Assembly (NCBI GenBank): GCA_016722065.1
Contig: JADKGX010000001.1
Coordinates: 2,294,001 to 2,358,000, forward strand
DNA from: Planctomycetota bacterium
GTDB taxonomy: Bacteria > Planctomycetota > UBA8742 > UBA2392
Direction: 5' to 3'
DNA length: 64,000 bases
Every line of letters starts with the position of its first letter. Position 1 is the stretch's first letter. The position numbers were made by a program, and so were the translations under genes. Below the pieces are notes generated by a model, which worked only from the letters and a program-made list of their open reading frames with translations, had not been told where the DNA came from and did no database searches. This document shows, piece after piece, positions 58,231-64,000 of this stretch.

Positions 58231-59426
58231 GAAACCCCGCGCGCAAAACACTGGCCCTGCTGGGCACCGGCGTGTTGCTGGTGATGACGGCCTGCACGCC
58301 GCCGGCCGACAACCGTGCATCGCGCGCCAACGCACCGGCGCAGCCCAAGCCGGCGGCCAGCGAAGCACAGGGGTGGAAGTATCAGGCAAACCTGGACCGG
58401 GCCGTAAAGTTTGTGCTGGAGACCCAGAAGCCAAAGGGCGACTGGGGGTACATGACGGAACGCCCCAACGACATTTATCTGGGCAGCATCAACAGCCTGC
58501 ACGTGTTTGGCAACGCCAGTACGGCATTGTGTGTGCAGGGTTTGATCAGCCTGCCGCCGACACCCGAAGTCAACGGCGCGATCCGTAAAGGGCTCGAATA
58601 CCTCATCACCGCGCCCGATACGCCCCGTGCCACGATGGACACGTTCTATAACGTGTGGTCACACTCCTACATGCTGGAATGTTTCGGCATTGCCATGCGC
58701 GACGATCGCTTCAAGGACCTGCGCGCACGCATCAAGGGCCGCGCTGAACATGAACTGCGTCGCCTGCTGGACCACCAGTCCCTCGATGGCGGTTGGGGTT
58801 ACTACGACTTCGAGCAGCGCACGCAGCGGCCTTCAGGCGAAATCTCGACCACCTTCACCACCGCTGCGGCGCTGGTGGGAATGTTTGAGGCCAGCCAGGC
58901 CGGGCTTTCGATTCGCGACCACAATGTGCAGATCGGGCTGGATTACCTGGAACGCCTGCGCGTGCCCAACGGGGCATATTTCTACAGCACTGGCCACAAG
59001 TATTCGCCCATGTGGGACCCCAACCTGCCGCGCGGCTCACTGGGCCGAAGCCAGGGCGGCGACAACGCGCTGTACACCTGGAACCGCAAGATCAAACCTG
59101 CTGACCTGCAGAAGCAGCTTGATTACTTCTTCAAAGACCACCTGTTCATTGAAATCGGTCGCGGCCGGCAGTTCCCGCACGAGGCCTGGTATGCAACCGC
59201 GCCCTATTACTACTATTTCGGGCACTACTACGCCTCGCGCAACGTGCTTGCGTTGCCCGCCGACATCCGACCCAAGTATTCCGATACGCTGGCTGACCTT
59301 GTGGTGAAGGGCCAGTACGACGACGGCAGCTTCTGGGACTACCCGCTGTATGGCTACACCAAGGCCTACGGCACCGGCTACGGCATTCTGATCTTGAGTA
59401 ACCTCAAGAAAGCCGCCGGCAAGTAA
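58227..59426 (+). CDS. Toroid lipoprotein D
   Basis: A 399-residue lipoprotein (lipobox LLVMTAC). The mature part is a terpenoid-cyclase-like alpha/alpha toroid: RAVKFVLETQKPKGDWGYM, KGLEYLITAPDTPRATMDTF, RRLLDHQSLDGGWGYYDFE, GLDYLERLRVPNGAYFYSTG, WYATAPYYYYFGHYYASRN and VKGQYDDGSFWDYPLYGYTK. It lacks a DxDD cluster. The stop codon of the adaptor overlaps its ATG, so the two proteins are made together and probably act together in the envelope. Confidence 0.83.
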   Translation: MRNPARKTLALLGTGVLLVMTACTPPADNRASRANAPAQPKPAASEAQGWKYQANLDRAVKFVLETQKPKGDWGYMTERPNDIYLGSINSLHVFGNASTALCVQGLISLPPTPEVNGAIRKGLEYLITAPDTPRATMDTFYNVWSHSYMLECFGIAMRDDRFKDLRARIKGRAEHELRRLLDHQSLDGGWGYYDFEQRTQRPSGEISTTFTTAAALVGMFEASQAGLSIRDHNVQIGLDYLERLRVPNGAYFYSTGHKYSPMWDPNLPRGSLGRSQGGDNALYTWNRKIKPADLQKQLDYFFKDHLFIEIGRGRQFPHEAWYATAPYYYYFGHYYASRNVLALPADIRPKYSDTLADLVVKGQYDDGSFWDYPLYGYTKAYGTGYGILILSNLKKAAGK

Positions 59427-59444
59427 CGGGCACCAGCCGGGTGC

Positions 59445-60407
59445 TCACTCGGCTGGAAAGAGCTCGCCAAGCCGTTTGGCGATTTCGTCGGTTACATTGA
59501 CCTTTAATGCGCCAAGGTTTTGCTGTAACTGATCCAGCTTCGTGGCGCCGGTAATGACGCTGCTTACGCTGGGCTGCGCCAGACACCAGCCAATCGCAAG
59601 CTGGCTTCGCGTGACGCCCAGTTCGTCGGCGATTGCTTTCATCTGCTGAACGCGTTGACGGTTCTTGTCAGTCAGGTAGGTCTTGCGCAGGTTTTCGCTG
59701 CGCCACAGGCGCGCACCCTCGGGCTGGCCCTGGTCGTACTTGCCACTCAGCAAGCCACTGGCAAGCGGGCTCCAGGTCACGGCCCCAAGCCCGAACTGGG
59801 AAAGTGCGGGCTGGATTTCAGCGTGCCAGCGCTTGCGCGCAGCCAGGCTCAACTGGGGCTGTTCAACGATTGGCGCGTACAGATTGCGCTGGTCACACAC
59901 TTCCTGTGCCTGGCGAATCTGGTCAGCGCTCCATTCACTTGTGCCCCAATACAGCACCTTGCCGCGGTGAATCAGGTCGTCCATGGCGCGGGCCGTTTCC
60001 TCGATGGGTGTGTCGGGGTCGGGCCGGTGGCAGAAGTACAGGTCGACGTAATCCGTGCCGATGCGTTGCAGAGACTTGTCGATACTTTCCATGATGTGCT
60101 TGCGCGACAGACCGGTGTCGTTGACATCGTCGCTCATGGGCCAGTAGCACTTGGTGCTGATCACCAGCTCCTGGCGCGGCAGTTCGGCAAACACCTTGCC
60201 CATGGCCTTTTCGGCCTCGCCTTTTTCGTAGATGTCGCTGATGTCAAAGAAGTTCACCCCGGCGCTGTAGGCCGCGCGGATGATGCTGCGCACGGTGTCT
60301 TGGGCCTTCACGCTTGCGCCGTAAGTGGTCCAGCCGCCCAGCGAAAGCGCCGAAAGCTTCAGGCCGGAACTGCCCAGCCGGCGATAGGTCATCTCTTTGT
60401 GGAACAT
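59445..60407 (-). CDS. Aldo/keto reductase, KCNAB/YghZ-like
   Basis: A 320-residue NADPH-dependent oxidoreductase. The catalytic tetrad is visible: Asp in FFDISDIYEKG, Tyr within the same block, Lys in VISTKCYWP and His in LYFCHRPDPD. The Kv-beta-subunit-like features include WGTSEWSADQIRQA and the coenzyme loop PLASGLLSGKY, and the tail QPSVSSVITGATKLDQL. Substrate unknown; reduces aldehydes or ketones. Convergent with the toroid operon. The next gene upstream on this strand is ruvA. Confidence 0.9.
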   Translation of the reverse strand: MFHKEMTYRRLGSSGLKLSALSLGGWTTYGASVKAQDTVRSIIRAAYSAGVNFFDISDIYEKGEAEKAMGKVFAELPRQELVISTKCYWPMSDDVNDTGLSRKHIMESIDKSLQRIGTDYVDLYFCHRPDPDTPIEETARAMDDLIHRGKVLYWGTSEWSADQIRQAQEVCDQRNLYAPIVEQPQLSLAARKRWHAEIQPALSQFGLGAVTWSPLASGLLSGKYDQGQPEGARLWRSENLRKTYLTDKNRQRVQQMKAIADELGVTRSQLAIGWCLAQPSVSSVITGATKLDQLQQNLGALKVNVTDEIAKRLGELFPAE

Positions 60408-60443
60408 CGGATTCCTTTGGTTTGGCTACTCGCGCCCGGCAAA

Positions 60444-61055
60444 TCACACCAACTGCAAGGCGCGGCGCACCAGGTCTTCGGATTTGGCGCCTTTGCCCAG
60501 TGCTTCGGCGGCGCGCGAAACGGCCTGCTCGCTCTTGTTCTGCGGATATCCCAGCGCCACCAGCGCCATCACCGCATCGGCAATGCCGGCACCGGCTGGC
60601 AGGCGGCCCGATGCCGCCGTGGTGTTACGGGCTGGCCCCGTGGCATGGGGTGCCAGTTTGTCGCGCAGTTCAGTCACCAGCCGCTCTGCGGTTTTTGGGC
60701 CGATTCCTTTGAATTTCTTGAGGGCTGCTACGTCGCCGCCGACAATCAGGTTGATCAATTCCTCAATGTCAGCTGCGCACATGACCTGCAGGGCTGTTGA
60801 AGGTCCGATTCCCTTGACATCCAGCAGCGCCCGAAAGAACTCGCGTTCGCGCTCTGTGCCGAAGCCGTAAAGCCGTTCTTCGCCCTGTTCCGGAAGAATC
60901 GTGTGGTACAGCAAAAGCGTGGCACTGGATCCGGCGGTGCCCAGCCTCGAGCTGGTCGAAAGCGGTACCTGCACGCGATAGCCAATGCCCCCGGCTTCGA
61001 TGATTGTCATGCCGGGCAGCACCCGGTGAAGTTTGCCCGTAATGAACTCAAACAT
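60444..61055 (-). CDS. ruvA: Holliday junction helicase subunit RuvA
   Basis: A 203-residue protein: N-terminal OB domain (MFEFITGKLHRVLPGMTIIE), two helix-hairpin-helix motifs (LLDVKGIGPSTALQVM, LKKFKGIGPKTAERLV), an Ala/Pro linker and the C-terminal RuvB-binding domain (AVMALVALGYPQNKSEQAVS). Tetramers bind the four-way junction and load RuvB. ruvB and ruvC are not in the window. The start is fixed by family similarity from residue 1. Confidence 0.95.
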   Translation of the reverse strand: MFEFITGKLHRVLPGMTIIEAGGIGYRVQVPLSTSSRLGTAGSSATLLLYHTILPEQGEERLYGFGTEREREFFRALLDVKGIGPSTALQVMCAADIEELINLIVGGDVAALKKFKGIGPKTAERLVTELRDKLAPHATGPARNTTAASGRLPAGAGIADAVMALVALGYPQNKSEQAVSRAAEALGKGAKSEDLVRRALQLV

Positions 61056-61151
61056 GTCGCAAGTGTAGCTAGGCCCGGCAGTTTTGGGTTTTCAGTTTTG
61101 CACGGGCAGCCGCGACCTTGCCGTCGCGCGAAACAGAAAACCCCAATTGCG

Positions 61152-61177
61152 GGAACTTTCGCCATACCCTCAGCGTC
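61152..61177 (+). promoter_or_regulatory. Possible ECF-type promoter (GGAAC-N17-CGTC)
   Basis: GGAAC at 61152-61156 and CGTC at 61174-61177 with a 17-nt spacer, 35 bp before the first DUF2330 gene. Closest of the three to the SigmaE-type consensus. Confidence 0.5.
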
Positions 61178-61212
61178 CTAGCGCAGAATCTTTCCAACAC
61201 AAAGGATCGGGC

Positions 61213-62244
61213 ATGCTCAAGAACCTGTTTGCCGTTTGCGTGATCGGGGCTTCGGCTGTTGCCATGGCACCCATGTTTGTCGGCAGCGACGCCAGCGCCT
61301 GCATTCACCCGCCGGTGGAAGTTGCCTACCCCCTGCTGCCGGGCACGCAGCTTGGGCTGGTGTTCTTTGATAATGGTCGCGAGGAAATGGTGATTCGCCC
61401 CAGCTACAAGCTGGACCTGCCGGAAACCGGGCCCAACAAACCCAAAGACGACGCCCACGGCAAGCTGACCACCCTTGCCTGGGTGATTCCTGTGCCCGCA
61501 GTACCTGATAGCTACAAAGAAGCCGACGAGGCCATGTTCGGCAAACTGCGCGACTTTACGGCCGTGGTGCGCGACATTGACACCAACAGCGCGCCCGATG
61601 CCAAGGAACGCAAGAACCTTGACGACGAGCGCCACGGCGTGGAGTTGCTCGAAGCCGTGGCCGTAGGCGACTACAAGATTCAGCCGATCAAAGCCAAGGG
61701 AGAGTTGGGTGGGCTGGAACTCAAGGCCTGGATGAAAGACAACGGCTTTGGCGAGATCAAAGACGAAACGCTGAAGTACTACCTGGATAAGGACTACTGC
61801 TGGCTGGCCGTGAAGTTGCACAACGCCAAGGGCCTGCCAGCCGACGGCAACGTCAAGCCGCTGCAGATTGGCTTTGCCACTGACACTCCGTGCTACCCGC
61901 TGAAGATCAATGCCAGCGCCAATAGCTTTGACCTGGAACTGTGGCTGATCACGCGCAAAGAAGTTGATCTGGATAAGTCCGCCAAGTTCGGGCTCAAGAC
62001 GCCTGAGCAAGACGTCGCTGCGGTCCATCAATCCAATCGCCGGACCATGTTTGAAGAGCTGCCAGAGGTGGTTCGCAAGTCAGCCCAGGATGTGGATGGC
62101 CTCAAGGCCCTCAAAACGGGCGAATTGAACTGCTACCGCTTCTTTGGCAACGGCATGAACAAGACCACGGACCTGGCCAAGCTGGAAAGTGACCTGAAGT
62201 TCGAGTTCAAGGCCGAAGCCAAGGAACCCGCCAAGGACAAGTAG
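61213..62244 (+). CDS. Exported DUF2330 protein 1
   Basis: A 343-residue protein. ATG 61213 is preceded by AAAGGA and gives a signal peptide ending near DASAC. The family pattern is seen as CIHPPVEVAYPLLPGTQLGL, NGREEMVIRPSY, LAWVIPVPAVPDSYKEAD, GDYKIQPIKAKG, LKAWMKDNGFGE, YWLAVKLH-like text and PCYPLKIN. In the Cys-initial mature protein the cysteine may be a lipid site or disulfide partner. The family has no known function. First of three tandem paralogues, 38 bp before the next. Confidence 0.82.
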   Translation: MLKNLFAVCVIGASAVAMAPMFVGSDASACIHPPVEVAYPLLPGTQLGLVFFDNGREEMVIRPSYKLDLPETGPNKPKDDAHGKLTTLAWVIPVPAVPDSYKEADEAMFGKLRDFTAVVRDIDTNSAPDAKERKNLDDERHGVELLEAVAVGDYKIQPIKAKGELGGLELKAWMKDNGFGEIKDETLKYYLDKDYCWLAVKLHNAKGLPADGNVKPLQIGFATDTPCYPLKINASANSFDLELWLITRKEVDLDKSAKFGLKTPEQDVAAVHQSNRRTMFEELPEVVRKSAQDVDGLKALKTGELNCYRFFGNGMNKTTDLAKLESDLKFEFKAEAKEPAKDK

Positions 62245-62282
62245 ACGCCCCTGACACCGCAACGCCAAACCGGAGCCAACCC

Positions 62283-63299
62283 ATGAAGAACGCGATCCTT
62301 GTTTTCACTGCTGCACTGGCCTTTGCCCCCATGCTGGCCCACAACCCCGTCCAGGCCTGCTTGCACGGGCCAAGCGAATACACCGTGCCCATCAAGGCCG
62401 GAGCCCAGGCCGGGCTGATCTTTTTTGCAGACGGTCGTCAGGAAATGGTGATTCGACCCAGCTACCAATCCCAGGCGCCAGAGGAAGGCAAGAAGGCCAA
62501 GAACGACGCCTCTGCCAAGTTGACTTCGCTGGCCTGGATCATTCCCACACCCAGCCTGCCGGATACATACAAGGAGGCCGACGCCGGCCTGTTCACGAAG
62601 CTTGAGGAATTCACCAAGCAGGAAGAAAAGGACAAGAAGAACTGGGGCCCCCGCGAGGGCAAAGCCGGCGGGGTGGCACTCGGGGCCGAAGAAGACGGCG
62701 TGACTTTCGAGGAAGAGGTGGTGGTCGGCGACTACAAGATTCAGCCCATCAAGGCCAAGGGTGAACTGGGCGGAAAAGAGCTGAACGCCTGGCTGAAGGA
62801 CAACGGCTTTGGAGAGTTGAAGGAAGCTGTGCTGAAGTACTACCTGGACAAAGACTATTACTGGCTGGCCGTCAAGCTGCACAACGCCAAAGGCCTGCCT
62901 GAAGACGGCAACGTCAAGCCGCTGCAGATCGGCTTCAATACTGAAAAACCCTGCTACCCGATCAAGATCAACGCGGGCTCGGGCGAGTTCGACCTGGCCC
63001 TGTGGTTGATCACGAACAAAGAAATCGACCTGGACAAAACCAAGGCCTTTGGCCTGAAGACCTTTGAGCAGGAAGACGCAGAGATGGTGCAGCAGAATCG
63101 CGAAACCCGCTTTTCGGCCCTGCCTGACGCCGTCAAGAAAGTGGCAACTGACGACGCGGGCCTCAAGACCTTGAAATCCGGCAAGCTGCGTTGCTATCGC
63201 TTTGCGGCCTACGGACTCGACAAGGAAGTCGACCTTGCCAAACTGGAAGGCGACCTGACATTCGAGTTCAAGGCTGCGGCCGCCAAAGACGGCAAGTAG
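62283..63299 (+). CDS. Exported DUF2330 protein 2
   Basis: A 338-residue paralogue of the preceding protein, collinear over its whole length: CLHGPSEYTVPIKAGAQAGL, GRQEMVIRPSYQS, LAWIIPTPSLPDTYKEAD, GDYKIQPIKAKGELGGKELN, YYLDKDYYWLAVKLHNAKGL, PCYPIKINAGSGEFDLALWL. GGAG precedes the ATG. The region around the central variable loop (residues about 110-140) is longer and Lys/Glu-rich. Signal peptide ends near VQAC. Followed by a terminator, although the third paralogue starts only 60 bp after its stop. Confidence 0.82.
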   Translation: MKNAILVFTAALAFAPMLAHNPVQACLHGPSEYTVPIKAGAQAGLIFFADGRQEMVIRPSYQSQAPEEGKKAKNDASAKLTSLAWIIPTPSLPDTYKEADAGLFTKLEEFTKQEEKDKKNWGPREGKAGGVALGAEEDGVTFEEEVVVGDYKIQPIKAKGELGGKELNAWLKDNGFGELKEAVLKYYLDKDYYWLAVKLHNAKGLPEDGNVKPLQIGFNTEKPCYPIKINAGSGEFDLALWLITNKEIDLDKTKAFGLKTFEQEDAEMVQQNRETRFSALPDAVKKVATDDAGLKTLKSGKLRCYRFAAYGLDKEVDLAKLEGDLTFEFKAAAAKDGK

Positions 63300-63316
63300 C
63301 CCCCAGCAGGCATTCC

Positions 63317-63345
63317 AAGGGGGGCGGGCGACCGCCCCCTTTTTC
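63317..63345 (+). terminator. Terminator between DUF2330 genes 2 and 3
   Basis: 8-bp GC stem extended by three A/G-T pairs (63317-63327 with 63332-63342) closed by a GCGA tetraloop and ending in five T. Only 15 bp separate it from the next start. Confidence 0.7.
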
Positions 63346-63360
63346 ATGCCGGAGACGCCG

Positions 63361-64000
63361 GTGCGACTGGTTGCAACCATATTGCTGCTGCTTGCCTTGG
63401 GGCTGACACTCCGTACGCCTGCTGTGGAAGCGTGCATTCACGCGCCCAAGGACCTGGAGTTTCCGATCGAGGCCGGGTCTCAGCGCGGCATCGTGATGTG
63501 GGACAACGGCCGTGAAGAGCTGGTGTTGATGCCCGGTTACAAGCTGGCCGATACCAAAGACGGCAAGTCGCCCGAGATCGCAGAAAGCGGCCTGGTGGCA
63601 AACTTCAAGTCGTTTGCCTGGTTGGTGCCCGTGCCATCGATTCCTGATGCATACAAGGAGACGGCGACCACGGTGTTCAAGGACATGCACGCCTTTACAA
63701 CCGTGCACCCGCGACTGGAAGAACTCAAGACCGACGACGGCCCTGTGCTTACAGCGCCCGAAGAAACCCAGGAAGGCATGCAGTTCCTGGAGGCCGTGAA
63801 CATCGGCGAATACTCCATCCAGCCGATCAAGGCCAAAGGCGAGTCTGGCGGCAAAGAACTCAACGCCTGGCTCAAGGACAAGGGTTTTGGCGAAGTCAGC
63901 AGCGCCAGCCTGCGTTGGTATGTCAAGCATGACTGGTGCTGGCTGGCCGTGCGCATGGCAAGCGACAAAGGTTTGCCTGACAAAGCTGACGTCAAACCGC
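63361..64000 (+). CDS. Exported DUF2330 protein 3, 3' end outside the window
   Basis: An open frame running to the window end, read here from the raw sequence. GTG 63361 has GGAG six bases upstream and gives a signal peptide (VATILLLLALGLTLRTPAVEA); the ATG at 63346 is an alternative. The mature part copies the two preceding paralogues: CIHAPKDLEFPIEAGSQ, NGREELVLMPGY, FAWLVPVPSIPDAYKET, GEYSIQPIKAKGESGGKELN, WCWLAVRM. It continues past the edge, so its C-terminus is unknown. Confidence 0.8.
   Translation, partial: MRLVATILLLLALGLTLRTPAVEACIHAPKDLEFPIEAGSQRGIVMWDNGREELVLMPGYKLADTKDGKSPEIAESGLVANFKSFAWLVPVPSIPDAYKETATTVFKDMHAFTTVHPRLEELKTDDGPVLTAPEETQEGMQFLEAVNIGEYSIQPIKAKGESGGKELNAWLKDKGFGEVSSASLRWYVKHDWCWLAVRMASDKGLPDKADVKP

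Overview
The window is high-GC bacterial chromosome whose gene content points to Planctomycetota. It begins inside a DUF1549/DUF1553 gene followed by a Tat-exported DUF1501 gene, a pairing typical of that phylum. It also has many secreted or lipid-anchored proteins of unknown function, secreted prenyltransferase/squalene-oxidase-like toroid proteins, a BrxA-type bacilliredoxin, and Rho with a Gly/Arg-rich N-terminus. The lineage call is inference from content, not from a marker-gene tree.

Layout. 1-4.6 kb: DUF1553, DUF1501 and a di-heme peroxidase-like lipoprotein with Ig-like domains. 4.8-9.1 kb: RND efflux adaptor and pump. 9.1-13.3 kb (minus): a heterodimeric ABC exporter. 13.4-16.9 kb: a large secreted coiled-coil protein and a DUF2541-like lipoprotein. 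16.9-19.9 kb (minus): a double-domain SagB-type dehydrogenase next to an M16 peptidase. 20-25.7 kb: secreted coiled-coil, Sel1 and MORN-repeat proteins and a Xer recombinase, interrupted by a gene-poor, repeat-rich stretch at 21.7-23.2 kb. 25.7-35.1 kb (minus): two small paralogues, bacilliredoxin, Mrp-type Fe-S carrier, Rho, CoaE, a lipoprotein whose 5' end is built from repeats, and DNA polymerase I. 35.4-38.5 kb: two membrane-anchored paralogues with a BRCT-like C-terminus. 38.6-44.9 kb: small secreted proteins, LipA, a toxin-antitoxin pair, a haem-binding protein, a lipoylated E2 acyltransferase, a degenerate MBL protein and a Rieske protein. 44.9-49.8 kb: a radical SAM protein, tRNA-Met(CAT), an MFS transporter and PabB. 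49.9-59.4 kb: four exported toroid proteins (one with about four PDZ modules inserted in it) plus an HlyD-like adaptor. 59.4-64 kb: aldo/keto reductase, RuvA and three tandem DUF2330 paralogues, the last cut by the window end.

Functional links. LipA makes the lipoyl group used by E2, about 1.5 kb away. The HlyD-like adaptor and the last toroid lipoprotein overlap by 4 bp, so the toroid cluster probably acts as an envelope system. It is the best candidate here for an undescribed system. Three genes for exported proteins (38666, 54201, 61213) share a GGAAC-N17-CGT motif at a plausible promoter position, suggesting an ECF-sigma envelope regulon.

The other distinctive layer is repeat DNA: heptamer, octamer, 13-mer and 21-mer tandem arrays, hairpins with a GTAA loop, and a flanking direct repeat. 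These lie between genes, and in one case inside the start of a lipoprotein gene. All product calls rest on reading motifs in the translations; no database search was run.
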